From Fusobacterium necrophorum subsp. necrophorum (GTDB taxonomy: Bacteria; Fusobacteriota; Fusobacteriia; Fusobacteriales; Fusobacteriaceae): DNA of 64,000 nucleotides. Below the pieces are notes generated by a model. That model saw only the letters and a program-made list of their open reading frames with translations. It had not been told where the DNA came from and ran no database searches. The translations under genes and the position numbers were made by a program. Positions 26,925 through 36,200 of the stretch are shown in pieces (position 1 is the stretch's first letter; each line of letters opens with the position of its first letter). The DNA lies in NCBI RefSeq assembly GCF_004006635.1, contig NZ_CP034842.1:2108001-2172000 (forward strand). Direction: 5' to 3'.

Positions 26925-28127
26925 ATGCATTGTGTGAGAGAAATAACAAAAGATTTATATTGGGTAGGTGGAAATGACCGAAGAATTACAATGTTTGAAA
27001 ATATTCATCCATTGAAAGACGGAGTTTCTTACAACTCTTACTTGCTATTAGATAAAAAAACCGTTCTATTTGATACGGTTGACTGGACTATCGTAAGACA
27101 ATTTGTAGAAAATGTGGAATATGTTTTAGATGGAAGAACTTTAGATTACTTAGTCATCAATCATATGGAACCGGATCATGCAGCAGCGATTGAGGAAGTA
27201 TTGCTTCGTTATCCAAAAGCAAAGGTCATCAGTACGGAAAAAGGATTTTATCTAATGCATCAGTTTGGATTTCATGTAGATCCTGCAAATCAAATTACTG
27301 TAAAAGAAGGAGATAAACAAAATTTTGGAAAACATGAAATTGTTTTCGTAGAAGCTCCTATGGTACACTGGCCGGAAGCTATGGTAAGTTTTGATACAAC
27401 AAATGGAGTTTTGTTTTCAGCAGATGCTTTCGGAAGTTTTAAAGCTTTAAACGGAGCTATGTTCAATGATGAAGTGGACTTTGATAAAGATTGGATTGAT
27501 GAAGCAAGAAGATATTATACAAATATTGTTGGAAAATATGGACCTCATGTGCAACATTTATTAGGAAAAGCTCCTGTAGATCAAATTAAATTTATTTGTC
27601 CGCTGCACGGTCCCGTATGGAGAAACGATTTTGGATATTTGATTGATAAATATGTAAAATGGGCTACCTATACTCCGGAAGAAAAAGCAGTGATGATAGT
27701 TTATGCATCTATGTATGGAAATACGGAAAATGCAGTGGAAATTTTAGCTTCTAAATTAGTTCAAAAAGGAATTAAAGTAAGATTGTATGATGTGTCAAAT
27801 ACACATGTATCTCACTTGATTTCAGATACTTTCAAATACAGTCATGTTATTTTGAGTTCTGTTACTTACAACTTGGGAATTTATCCTCCTATGCATAATT
27901 ATTTAATGGATATGAAGGCATTGAATTTGCAAAATAGAACTTTCGCTATTTTAGAAAACGGTTCTTGGGCATGTAAGGTTGGAAGTTTAATGAGAGAATT
28001 CATTGAAAATAACTTGAAGAAATCTATCGTATTAAATGAAACGGTTACTTTGACTTCTTCTACCAATGAAGTAAACTTGAAAGAAATGGATGACTTGGTG
28101 GAAAGTATCGTAGAAAGTATGAAATAA
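26925..28127 (+). CDS. fprA: A-type flavoprotein (flavodiiron O2/NO reductase)
   Basis: 400 residues. The N-terminal metallo-beta-lactamase domain carries the diiron ligands: H80-x-E82-x-D84-H85 in INHMEPDHAAA, the His of MVHWPEAM, the Asp of SADAFGS and the His of CPLHGPVW. From about 260 there is an FMN-binding flavodoxin domain (VYASMYGNTENAVEIL). The family reduces O2 to water or NO to N2O using electrons from rubredoxin. Its operon partner ends in a rubredoxin domain, so the donor is probably built in. AAAGGAGG precedes the start. Confidence 0.94.
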   Translation: MHCVREITKDLYWVGGNDRRITMFENIHPLKDGVSYNSYLLLDKKTVLFDTVDWTIVRQFVENVEYVLDGRTLDYLVINHMEPDHAAAIEEVLLRYPKAKVISTEKGFYLMHQFGFHVDPANQITVKEGDKQNFGKHEIVFVEAPMVHWPEAMVSFDTTNGVLFSADAFGSFKALNGAMFNDEVDFDKDWIDEARRYYTNIVGKYGPHVQHLLGKAPVDQIKFICPLHGPVWRNDFGYLIDKYVKWATYTPEEKAVMIVYASMYGNTENAVEILASKLVQKGIKVRLYDVSNTHVSHLISDTFKYSHVILSSVTYNLGIYPPMHNYLMDMKALNLQNRTFAILENGSWACKVGSLMREFIENNLKKSIVLNETVTLTSSTNEVNLKEMDDLVESIVESMK

Positions 28128-28176
28128 TATAATAATAAATATAATCAAACTCTTTTGTCGTAATAAAAATTTTATA

Positions 28177-28222
28177 CTGCACCCCTAATCTGAAATAGAT
28201 AAGATTGGGGGTGCAGCTTTTT
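28177..28222 (+). terminator. Terminator between fprA and fhs
   Basis: A 15-base stem (28177-28191 with 28202-28216, one mismatch) built on GCACCCC/GGGGTGC and followed by CTTTTTTGG. It ends the fprA transcript and probably the convergent fhs transcript too. Confidence 0.85.
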
Positions 28223-28244
28223 TGGTTTGCTTCATTCTTTAACT

Positions 28245-29882
28245 TTAGAATAGTCCGTCTATAATTCCGTCATCTGAAATGGTAATTACTTCTGCCGCAG
28301 GTTTTTTTGGTAGCCCCGGCATATCAATAATGTCTCCCGCCATACAGATAACAAATCCAGCACCGACAGCTAAACGTAATTCGTTGATACTTACTTTAAA
28401 GCCTGTCGGTCTTCCTAATAAGTTTGCATTGTCTGAAATGGATTTTTGGGTTTTGGACATACAAACCGGTAGATGATTGTAGCCTTCTTTCTCAATCAAA
28501 GTCAACATTTTTTTTGCGGAAGCGGAGAAAGTAACTCCATCTGCTCCGTAGATTTCCTTACAAATTTTTTCTATTTTTTCTTGGATGCTTAAGTTGATAT
28601 CATAGAAAGGTTTGTATTCATTGGAACTTTTATCAATAGCTCTCAATACTTTTTCCGCTAAATCCATTCCACCTTCTCCACCTTTTGCCCAAACTTCACA
28701 AAGAGATACTTCAGCTCCTCGTTCATTACAGAATGTTTCAATATAAGCAATTTCTTCGTCCGTATCCGTTACAAATTTATTGATCGCAACAACAGCCGGT
28801 AATCCATAGCTTTGAATAATTTCCAAATGTTTTTCCAAGTTTGCCATTCCCTTCACTAAATCACCATTTCCATGATGTTTGATGGCTCTTACCGTTGCGA
28901 CTAAGACAACAGCATTGGGAGTTAAGCCTCCCATTCGACATTTGATGTCAATGAATTTTTCTGCTCCCAAATCGGATGCGAATCCGGCTTCTGTTACAAC
29001 ATAATCCGTTAATTTTAAGGCCATTTTTGTTGCTAAAATAGAATTACATCCATGTGCGATATTGGCAAAAGGACCTCCATGAATAAAGACGGGAGTATGT
29101 TCCAAGGTTTGTACCAAGTTAGGCTTGATAGCATCTTTCAATAGTGCGGCAACCGCTCCTTCAATATGTAAATCGGAAACTCGTAACAGGCTTCCGTTGT
29201 AAGAAGTTGCAAAAACGATATTTCCAATTTTTTCTTTTAATTCTTTGATATTATTGGATAGACAAAGAATTGCCATGATTTCGGATCCTACGGTAATTTG
29301 GAAAGAACTTTCTCGAGGAATTCCGTTGGCTTTTCCTCCAAGTCCAATGACCACTTTTCGAAGAGCTCTGTCGTTCATATCCACAACACGTTTCCATGTA
29401 ATTTTAGTCACATCAATTCCCAATTGGTTTCCCGAGTTGATATGGTTGTCAATGCAAGCGGAGATTAGATTATGAGCAACTCCGATTGCATGCATATCTC
29501 CGGTAAAATGAAGGTTGATATCTTCCATAGGAATCACTTGAGAATAACCTCCTCCGGCAGCTCCTCCCTTCATTCCGAAAATAGGACCTAAAGATGGTTC
29601 TCGAATTGCTGCGGAAGATAATTTTCCTATTTTATTTAAAGCTTGTGTCAAGCCGATGGTAACCGTAGATTTTCCTTCTCCTGCCGGAGTCGGAGTGATG
29701 GCTGTGACCAAAATCAATTTTCCATTCGGCTTGTCTGCATGACGTTTTAGTACTTCCAAATCTACTTTCGCTTTGTATTTTCCATATTGTTCAATGTCGT
29801 CTTCACTCAGACCCATTTTTTTTGCAATCTCATTGATGTGTAACATTGGTGTTTCTTGTGCAATTTGAATATCCGTTTTCAT
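28245..29882 (-). CDS. fhs: Formate-tetrahydrofolate ligase
   Basis: ATP-dependent synthesis of 10-formyl-THF from formate and THF. It has 545 residues, slightly shorter than the typical 556. The nucleotide-binding loop [11 protein letters not shown] is at residues 64-74, and [20 protein letters not shown] is a family signature. It is the last gene of the shikimate operon, 4 bases after aroQ, an uncommon neighbour that links chorismate/folate supply to one-carbon charging. Confidence 0.97.
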   Translation of the reverse strand: MKTDIQIAQETPMLHINEIAKKMGLSEDDIEQYGKYKAKVDLEVLKRHADKPNGKLILVTAITPTPAGEGKSTVTIGLTQALNKIGKLSSAAIREPSLGPIFGMKGGAAGGGYSQVIPMEDINLHFTGDMHAIGVAHNLISACIDNHINSGNQLGIDVTKITWKRVVDMNDRALRKVVIGLGGKANGIPRESSFQITVGSEIMAILCLSNNIKELKEKIGNIVFATSYNGSLLRVSDLHIEGAVAALLKDAIKPNLVQTLEHTPVFIHGGPFANIAHGCNSILATKMALKLTDYVVTEAGFASDLGAEKFIDIKCRMGGLTPNAVVLVATVRAIKHHGNGDLVKGMANLEKHLEIIQSYGLPAVVAINKFVTDTDEEIAYIETFCNERGAEVSLCEVWAKGGEGGMDLAEKVLRAIDKSSNEYKPFYDINLSIQEKIEKICKEIYGADGVTFSASAKKMLTLIEKEGYNHLPVCMSKTQKSISDNANLLGRPTGFKVSINELRLAVGAGFVICMAGDIIDMPGLPKKPAAEVITISDDGIIDGLF

Positions 29883-29886
29883 AGTA

Positions 29887-30321
29887 TTAAACCCCTCCTA
29901 GATATATTTTAATTTTTTGAATCGCATAGATATAGCCCTCTTTTCCAAAACCGGAAATTTGTCCTAAACAAGCGGGAGCCAGATAAGAATGATGGCGAAA
30001 TGCCTCTCTCGCATAGATATTAGAAATATGGACTTCCACAGTTACCGTTGAAATGGATCGTAAAGCATCATAGAGAGCAATAGAGGTGTGAGTATAGGCT
30101 CCTGCATTTATGACAATACCGTCATAATTCTCTAAATGAGCTTTTTGGATGAAATCAATTAAGCTTCCTTCAGAATTTGATTGAAGACAGGTAATTTCAT
30201 CCTCTGGAAAGGAAGTCGTAATATAATGACATAAACTTTCATAATCCTCCGTTCCGTAAATATTTTTTTCTCGAATTCCTAAAAAATTCAGATTAGGACC
30301 GTGAATTACCATAATTTTCAT
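29887..30321 (-). CDS. aroQ: 3-dehydroquinate dehydratase, type II
   Basis: Dehydrates 3-dehydroquinate to 3-dehydroshikimate. It has 144 residues with the type II signatures [13 protein letters not shown] at the N-terminus, the catalytic-loop tyrosine nearby (NIYG), and [17 protein letters not shown] near the end. GGAGGGG lies upstream of ATG 30321, which is 29 bases inside aroE. Confidence 0.96.
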   Translation of the reverse strand: MKIMVIHGPNLNFLGIREKNIYGTEDYESLCHYITTSFPEDEITCLQSNSEGSLIDFIQKAHLENYDGIVINAGAYTHTSIALYDALRSISTVTVEVHISNIYAREAFRHHSYLAPACLGQISGFGKEGYIYAIQKIKIYLGGV

Positions 30322-31096
30322 AGATTATCCCCTCCAAATATGAATATACCTCATGATATAGAGAAATGTCAAATCTTTTATGGAACCAAATTTCTTCCGA
30401 GCGAATTGCCTGGGCTACGAGCATAAAAAGTCCATTGATTGAGAAAAGTCCGAATGACTTCGCATCCGATAAAAATTGTGTTTCCTTTGGATTATAAATG
30501 AGATCGATGGCAGTACTAAAATGAGAAAAGACCTCTTTGGAAATAGGACTTCCGCTCTTATCGGGATACATTCCCACCGGAGTCGTATTGATAAGAATAT
30601 CTCCTTCCAGATATTCGTCATAAGAAAGTTGTGTTCCCGCCGGAGAACGACTCACAAATTGAATGGATGCCGCTCCTAAAAGTCGAAGAGCTTCCGCAAC
30701 AGCTTTGGAGGCTCCTCCGGTTCCCAAAATGACAATTTTTTTTGCATCGACATCTATGGCAAAGTACTCCAACATTTTTTGAAAACCGAAGCAATCGGTG
30801 TTATAGCCGATCATTTTATTATTTTCTTTTACAATGGTATTGATTGCTCCAATCCGTCTTGCAGCTTCATCTATACTATCAATCTGAGAAAGTAGACATT
30901 CTTTATAGGGAACTGTGATATTAAAACCGTCCAACTTTTTCTCTTTTGCCAGTGGAATTGCTTTTTCTATGTCCTTTTCTTCCAATTCCCAAAAGGAATA
31001 GGAAGCATCCCAAGAAAATTTCTGAAAGATATATTCATGAACAAGTTTGGAATAGGAATGAGATAATTTTTTTCCCAGTAGTGCATATCTCTTCAT
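30293..31096 (-). CDS. aroE: Shikimate dehydrogenase
   Basis: NADPH-dependent reduction of 3-dehydroshikimate. It has 267 residues. The substrate site residues fall in KKLSHSYSKLVHEYIF, NITVPYK (Lys) and GYNTDCFGF (Asp); the NADP-binding loop is VILGTGGASKAVAEAL. The usual SHSxSPxxHN is changed to SHSYSKLVHE, a small departure. It overlaps the chorismate mutase gene by 4 bases. Confidence 0.94.
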   Translation of the reverse strand: MKRYALLGKKLSHSYSKLVHEYIFQKFSWDASYSFWELEEKDIEKAIPLAKEKKLDGFNITVPYKECLLSQIDSIDEAARRIGAINTIVKENNKMIGYNTDCFGFQKMLEYFAIDVDAKKIVILGTGGASKAVAEALRLLGAASIQFVSRSPAGTQLSYDEYLEGDILINTTPVGMYPDKSGSPISKEVFSHFSTAIDLIYNPKETQFLSDAKSFGLFSINGLFMLVAQAIRSEEIWFHKRFDISLYHEVYSYLEGIIYENYGNSRS

Positions 31097-31350
31097 TTTT
31101 GTACCTCTTTACTCAGTTTCATAAGATAGAGAAAAAAATCTTCCATATATTTTTTTTCCTCTGTTGTCGACGCTATTTGTTTTACTTTCTCTAAGACAAT
31201 GTCTTCTCGTTCTTTTTGAAAGATAGGCAGCCTTTTTTCTTTTTTGTAATCCCCAATTTGAATGGAAAGTTTCATTCTTTGTAAAAAAAGCCTTGCCATT
31301 TCCTGATCGATGCAATTCATTTGTTCTCTATATTTTTCCAATGTATCCAT
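31093..31350 (-). CDS. Chorismate mutase, stand-alone AroQ-fold
   Basis: 85 residues, all helical, in the pattern of AroQ-class chorismate mutases: YREQMNCIDQEMARLFLQRM, then the active-site helix IGDYKKEKRLPIFQKERED. It converts chorismate to prephenate for Phe/Tyr synthesis. It is not fused to prephenate dehydratase or DAHP synthase, as often seen elsewhere. The start lies 23 bases inside aroC, after GGGAGA. Confidence 0.88.
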   Translation of the reverse strand: MDTLEKYREQMNCIDQEMARLFLQRMKLSIQIGDYKKEKRLPIFQKEREDIVLEKVKQIASTTEEKKYMEDFFLYLMKLSKEVQK

Positions 31351-32323
31351 AATATTCTCCCATCCAAATTTGATCTAAAATAGCAAGAGCGGCTACGGCT
31401 TCTACGACGACCTGAGCTCGTAGAGCAATACAGGGGTCATGTCTCCCTTGAATCTGAAGCTCCGTATTCTCGTGTTTTTCCATATTTACACTCTGTTGGA
31501 CTTTGAAAATGCTGGCAGTCGGCTTGAAAACCACTCGAAATTCTACAGGCATTCCATTGCTGAGCCCTCCTAAGATTCCACCGTTATAATTCGTGGTTGT
31601 TATAATTTTTTCGTCCTCTATACGATATTCGTCATTGACTTCACTTCCTCGTTTCCCGATGAAGTCAAAGCCTAATCCAAATTCAATTCCTTTGACTCCG
31701 GGAATGGAAAATACCAGATGAGAAATGGAACTTTCCAAAGAATCAAAGAAAGGAGTTCCAATCCCGATAGGAAGTCCTCTTACCTGACAGGAAATAGAAG
31801 CTCCTATGGAGTCTCCTTCTTTGATGAGCTGAGGAAGTATTTTTTCTAAGCTTTCTTTTTCAACCAGTCGGCTCGTGATTTGTATTTTTTTTTCTTCCAA
31901 GATATTCTTTGCGATAGCTCCGGCGAAAACCAGAGGAGCTGTCAGACGACCGGAAAAATGTCCCCCGCCTCGAATATCTTGAAATCCTCTATATTTTATC
32001 TGAGCAGGGAAATCAGCATGACTGGGTCTGGGAATTCTTGTATGAAGCTCATAATCTTTACTTTGTATATTCGTATTACGGAAAATAACAGTGAGAGGAG
32101 CCCCTGTTGTTTTCCCCTGAAAAATTCCACTGATAATTTCAAACTCGTCTTTTTCTTTTCTGGGACTGGTGAGCTTTTGTCCCGGAGCACGTTTTGCCAA
32201 ATCCTCTTTAATGCTTTCCATGGGAAGAGTTATTCCGGGAAGAAGGCCCGAAATAGTAATTCCCACCGTGCTGCCATGAGATTCTCCAAATATAGAAAGT
32301 TGTAATATTTTACCCCAAGACAT
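31328..32323 (-). CDS. aroC: Chorismate synthase
   Basis: FMN-dependent anti-elimination of phosphate from EPSP. It has 331 residues, a little shorter than the common 350-390. Conserved blocks: FGESHGSTVGI, RPSHADF, GGGHFSGR, GIEFGLGF and QGRHDPCIALR. AGGAGG precedes the start, which overlaps aroA by 14 bases. The chorismate feeds both the mutase gene and p-aminobenzoate for folP. Confidence 0.96.
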   Translation of the reverse strand: MSWGKILQLSIFGESHGSTVGITISGLLPGITLPMESIKEDLAKRAPGQKLTSPRKEKDEFEIISGIFQGKTTGAPLTVIFRNTNIQSKDYELHTRIPRPSHADFPAQIKYRGFQDIRGGGHFSGRLTAPLVFAGAIAKNILEEKKIQITSRLVEKESLEKILPQLIKEGDSIGASISCQVRGLPIGIGTPFFDSLESSISHLVFSIPGVKGIEFGLGFDFIGKRGSEVNDEYRIEDEKIITTTNYNGGILGGLSNGMPVEFRVVFKPTASIFKVQQSVNMEKHENTELQIQGRHDPCIALRAQVVVEAVAALAILDQIWMGEYYGYIGKI

Positions 32324-33536
32324 ACTTACCTCCTAAGCTTTTAAAATCTTCCCAAAATGTTGGATAAGATTTGGAAACACATGTTGCATTGTCTAAAAGA
32401 ATTTCTCCCTGACAACGGGTTGAAGCAACGGCAATCATCATGGCCATCCTATGATCCCCGAAGCTGGACACAGAATTTCCTCTGAAATGAGAAACTCCTT
32501 CAAACTCCAAGGAGGAAGAATTTTCTACAACTTTTGCCCCCAGTTTATTTAAAATATCTGCTGTAGCATGAAGACGGTCACATTCTTTTATTCTAAGGCG
32601 TTTGATATTTTGGAACACAGTTTTTCCTTGTGTCAAAGCTGCCTTCACACTGAGAATAGGAATAATATCGGGGCATTGACTTCCATCAAGAATCAAAGTT
32701 TCGTGAGGATCTTTTTCTTCCAAGGCTTGTATCATGGATGAGATTTGGAAATCGGCTTGTTTGGAATCTTTCGCTAAACCTGCTATTTCGATTTCATTCC
32801 CTAAGGAGTTTGCGACCAAAAAGAAAGCGGCCTGAGAATAATCTCCCTCTATTGTAGTAGAATAGGCTCGGTATTCTTGCTTTCCCGGAATGAAAAAATG
32901 ATTCTTTTCTCGAAAAATCTGTATCTTAAATTTTTCTAAAACATATAAACTCATGTCCACATAAGCTTTTGATTCTAAATTCCCTAAAATATGCAAATGA
33001 GAATTTCCATCCAATAAGGGTAGGGCGAATAAAAGTCCGGTAATAAATTGAGAGCTTATATTTCCTTCTAAAGAATACTCTCCCGCTTTTAATTGACCCT
33101 CCAATTGAATACATAAATTATTTTCTCCCTCGGTCCGAAATGAAATGCCGGAAGACTTTAAAATAGGAAACAAGGGACTTAATGGTCTGTTTACTAAAGC
33201 ATTCTTTCCATAAAAGGATGCCTTTCTATGATGAATTAGAGAAAGGGGAATTAAAAATCGAAGCGTGGAAGCAGACTCGGAACAAAAAAAATGAAGATTT
33301 TTTTGGTTGTCACAGATATCTCCTTTTTGAATAAGAAAGTCTTGTTCCCTTTGCTCAATTTTTGCTCCCAGTTTCTTCATAATTTCGATAGTGCTCTGAA
33401 TGTCATCGGATAAACTGATGTTATGGAGAATGGACATTTCTTTTGCAAGAGAGGCGGCAATAATATATCGATGACAATAACTTTTTGAAGCAGGAACTTG
33501 AACCTTTCCTTTTAATCTATTTGAGAATAATTTCAT
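32310..33536 (-). CDS. aroA: 3-phosphoshikimate 1-carboxyvinyltransferase (EPSP synthase)
   Basis: Adds enolpyruvate to shikimate 3-phosphate. It has 408 residues with KVQVPASKSYCHRYI at the N-terminus, RIKECDRLHAT and FGDHRMAMM near the C-terminus, and two similar half-domains. It is the first gene of the minus-strand aro operon. A TACAAT (33575-33570, minus strand) may be its -10. aroB, aroK and DAHP synthase are not in this window. Confidence 0.96.
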   Translation of the reverse strand: MKLFSNRLKGKVQVPASKSYCHRYIIAASLAKEMSILHNISLSDDIQSTIEIMKKLGAKIEQREQDFLIQKGDICDNQKNLHFFCSESASTLRFLIPLSLIHHRKASFYGKNALVNRPLSPLFPILKSSGISFRTEGENNLCIQLEGQLKAGEYSLEGNISSQFITGLLFALPLLDGNSHLHILGNLESKAYVDMSLYVLEKFKIQIFREKNHFFIPGKQEYRAYSTTIEGDYSQAAFFLVANSLGNEIEIAGLAKDSKQADFQISSMIQALEEKDPHETLILDGSQCPDIIPILSVKAALTQGKTVFQNIKRLRIKECDRLHATADILNKLGAKVVENSSSLEFEGVSHFRGNSVSSFGDHRMAMMIAVASTRCQGEILLDNATCVSKSYPTFWEDFKSLGGKYVLG

Positions 33537-33638
33537 AATCTTTCCTTTCTGTGATAAATCTTTTCTCTATTGTACAAAAAAAGAGCTAAAAATTCCACTT
33601 TTATTTTGTTTTCTTTAGAAAATTGGTAAGTATATTAC

Positions 33639-33667
33639 TTGACTTTTTTTTTGTTTCATCTTATACT
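33639..33667 (+). promoter_or_regulatory. Promoter of fabG
   Basis: TTGACT (33639-33644), a 17-base T-rich spacer and TATACT (33662-33667). The start codon follows 53 bases later after AAAGGGG. Confidence 0.6.
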
Positions 33668-33719
33668 TGGATATAATCGTGAAGTGTGATTATGTATCAA
33701 AAATAGAAAGGGGATCAGA

Positions 33720-34445
33720 ATGAACAGATTGGAAGGAAAGATAGCTCTGGTAACAGGAAGCGCACGAGGAATTGGTCGAGCTACTGTAGAACTATTAGCC
33801 GCTCATGGAGCTGCTATGGTAATTTCTTGTGATATGGTAGAAACGAGTTTCGAACAAGAAAATATCCGTCATGAAATTCTAGATGTAACAGATCGAGAAC
33901 AGATAAAGGAACTGGTTTCCAAAATAGAAAAAGAATATGGAAAAATTGATATTTTAGTAAATAATGCAGGAATCACAAAAGATAACATTTTCTTGCGGAT
34001 GAGTGAAGAACAATGGGATGCTGTAATCAATGTAAACTTAAAAGGAGTTTTCAATGTAACACAGGCTGTCGCAAAGGGAATGCTGAAAAAAGGAAGCGGT
34101 TCGATTATTACCTTATCTTCTGTAGTGGGAATTTATGGAAATATCGGACAAACAAATTATTCTGCAACGAAAGGTGGAGTCATTTCGATGACAAAAACTT
34201 GGGCGAAAGAATTGACACGAAAAGGAGCTCAAATCAGAGCGAATTGTGTTGCACCGGGATTTATTGAAACTCCGATGACAGAAGCCTTATCAGAAGAAGT
34301 AAGAACACAAATGGCAAATGCAGTACCATTAAAAAGAATGGGAAGTGTGGAAGATGTTGCAAAAGCAATTTTATTTTTAGCAAGTGACGAATCTTCCTAT
34401 ATTACAGGACAAGTGATCGAAGTATCCGGAGGGCTTGTCGTTTAA
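33720..34445 (+). CDS. fabG: 3-oxoacyl-ACP / acetoacetyl-CoA reductase (SDR)
   Basis: 241-residue short-chain dehydrogenase. The cofactor loop TGSARGIG is at 13-20, NNAG at 81-84, and the catalytic S134, Y147 and K151 are in place. It reduces a 3-keto acyl thioester. The gene just downstream is a thiolase, not a fatty-acid synthesis gene, so acetoacetyl-CoA may be the real substrate (a step toward butyrate); FabG and PhaB types cannot be separated by eye. Confidence 0.9.
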   Translation: MNRLEGKIALVTGSARGIGRATVELLAAHGAAMVISCDMVETSFEQENIRHEILDVTDREQIKELVSKIEKEYGKIDILVNNAGITKDNIFLRMSEEQWDAVINVNLKGVFNVTQAVAKGMLKKGSGSIITLSSVVGIYGNIGQTNYSATKGGVISMTKTWAKELTRKGAQIRANCVAPGFIETPMTEALSEEVRTQMANAVPLKRMGSVEDVAKAILFLASDESSYITGQVIEVSGGLVV

Positions 34446-34530
34446 TCCAATTTTTTCGTTTTCCGTGTTCGTAAGCAAAGTTAGGTAGTAATAATAATAT
34501 AATAATTAAATTTTTTAGGAGGCATTAAAA

Positions 34531-35739
34531 ATGAGTAAGGTGTATATTGCAGCGGCAAAAAGAACAGCGATCGGGAGTTTTTTAGGAGCTCTTTCTCCTT
34601 TATCTGCAAGTGATTTAGGAGCAGCAGTCGCAAAGAATATTTTGGAAGAAACAAAAATCGATCCTGCAAAATTGGATGAAGTGATTATGGGGAACGTACT
34701 AAGTGCGGGACAATATCAAGGAGTGGGAAGACAAACTTCAGTCAAAGCAGGAATTCCTTATGAAGTTCCCGGATATGCAGTCAATATTATTTGCGGAAGT
34801 GGATTAAAATCTGTTATTTTGACTTATGCAAATATTAAAGCGGGAGTTGCGGATTTAGTATTGGCCGGAGGAACAGAATCTATGTCAGGTGCCGGATTTG
34901 TTTTACCTGGACAAATCAGAGCCGGACATAAAATGGCGGATTTAACAATGAAAGATCATATGATTTGTGATGCTTTGACAGACGCATTCCATAAAATCCA
35001 CATGGGAATCACGGCAGAAAATGTTGCAGAAAAATATGGAATTACGAGAGAAGAACAAGATCAATTTGCTTTATCTTCTCAACAAAAAGCGATTGCAGCA
35101 GTAGACAGTGGAAGATTCAAAGATGAAATCGTTCCGGTAACTATTAAAAACAAAAAAGGAGATATCGTAGTAGACACTGACGAATATCCTAACAGAAAAA
35201 CAAATTTAGAAAAATTAGCAGGATTGAAACCTGCCTTTAAGAAAGATGGAAGTGTCACTGCAGGAAATGCTTCCGGATTGAATGACGGAGCTTCTATCGT
35301 ATTGATGGCTTCTGAAGAAGCAGTGAAAGAACATAACTTAACTCCGTTGGTGGAAGTAGTTGGAGTAGGTACCGGTGGAGTAGATCCATTGATTATGGGT
35401 ATGGGACCGGTTCCGGCAATTCGAAAAGCTTTAAAACATGCAAATTTATCATTAAAAGATATTGACTTGATTGAATTGAATGAAGCATTTGCAGCTCAAT
35501 CTCTAGGAGTTATCAAAGAATTATGCTCTGAACATGGTTTGACAAAAGAATGGTTTGATGAAAGAACCAACGTAAATGGAGGAGCTATTGCTTTAGGACA
35601 TCCGGTTGGAGCATCCGGAAACAGAATTTTAGTTACTTTAATCCACGAAATGAAGAAGAGAGGTTCTGAATACGGATTGGCTTCTCTATGTATTGGTGGA
35701 GGAATGGGAACAACAGTTATTGTGAAAAATATCAAATAA
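34531..35739 (+). CDS. Acetyl-CoA C-acetyltransferase (thiolase)
   Basis: 402 residues. The catalytic residues are C88 (NIICGSGLKS), H357 (ALGHPVGASG) and C387 (CIGGGMG). Two acetyl-CoA are joined to acetoacetyl-CoA, the entry to butyrate fermentation. It lies 85 bases after fabG with TTAGGAGG before the start and a terminator after it. Confidence 0.95.
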   Translation: MSKVYIAAAKRTAIGSFLGALSPLSASDLGAAVAKNILEETKIDPAKLDEVIMGNVLSAGQYQGVGRQTSVKAGIPYEVPGYAVNIICGSGLKSVILTYANIKAGVADLVLAGGTESMSGAGFVLPGQIRAGHKMADLTMKDHMICDALTDAFHKIHMGITAENVAEKYGITREEQDQFALSSQQKAIAAVDSGRFKDEIVPVTIKNKKGDIVVDTDEYPNRKTNLEKLAGLKPAFKKDGSVTAGNASGLNDGASIVLMASEEAVKEHNLTPLVEVVGVGTGGVDPLIMGMGPVPAIRKALKHANLSLKDIDLIELNEAFAAQSLGVIKELCSEHGLTKEWFDERTNVNGGAIALGHPVGASGNRILVTLIHEMKKRGSEYGLASLCIGGGMGTTVIVKNIK

Positions 35740-35770
35740 GACTGTTGTAATCTGATTAGAAAAATGAGAG

Positions 35771-35803
35771 AAAGGGGCAGCTTTTGAAAGGGTTGCCCTT
35801 TTT
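35771..35803 (+). terminator. Terminator after thiolase gene
   Basis: AAAGGGGCAG (35771) pairs with TTGCCCTTTTT (35793-35803) with one bulge; a T-run follows. It separates the thiolase from the next gene set. Confidence 0.75.
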
Positions 35804-35822
35804 AAAATCGTAGAGGAGGTAT

Positions 35823-36200
35823 ATGAAAAAACAAATAGTATTATTGGGATTTTTCTTGCTTATCTTTTCTTTACATGCAGATTCTTACTACAAAGAAGAG
35901 GGAAGATTGGAAGATGGAACAAGGTATATCAAGGAAGCTTGGACGAGAGAGACAAAAGAAAGAAAAACGGAGAAAAAACGAATCGTTCCTATAGAAAAAA
36001 GAGGAAGCTCAGCCGATGTGGATCTGGGGGTTCTCTATAATCTGGCAAAAAAAGAAGCAAAAGCTCGAGAAAAAACAGAGAAAAAATATGAGGCTCTGTG
36101 GAAAGAAGCGATACAAGAGAAAAATGACATTTCCGATTTGAAATGGGAAGAAACTATGGAGGATTTGGAGGAAATAGAAGAAGGAGCAATGGAAGAGTGA
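35823..36200 (+). CDS. Small secreted acidic protein, unknown
   Basis: 125 residues. Signal peptide MKKQIVLLGFFLLIFSLHA, then a highly charged helical region (many Lys/Glu) ending in an acidic tail. No family recognised. AGAGGAGG precedes the start. Its stop overlaps the GTG start of the COG2509 gene (GTGA), so the two are translationally coupled. A periplasmic location is inferred. Confidence 0.75.
   Translation: MKKQIVLLGFFLLIFSLHADSYYKEEGRLEDGTRYIKEAWTRETKERKTEKKRIVPIEKRGSSADVDLGVLYNLAKKEAKAREKTEKKYEALWKEAIQEKNDISDLKWEETMEDLEEIEEGAMEE

Noticed and set aside
29887..33719. THF riboswitch or T-box leader for fhs/aro or for the synthetase genes.
   Set aside because: The aro genes overlap one another and ileS/glyQ have no leader of sufficient length; no T-box TGG sequence or folate riboswitch fold was seen.
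34446..34530. Possible terminator between fabG and the thiolase gene.
   Set aside because: No stem with a T-run is present; the 85 bases contain only AT-rich sequence and a ribosome site, so the two genes may be co-transcribed.
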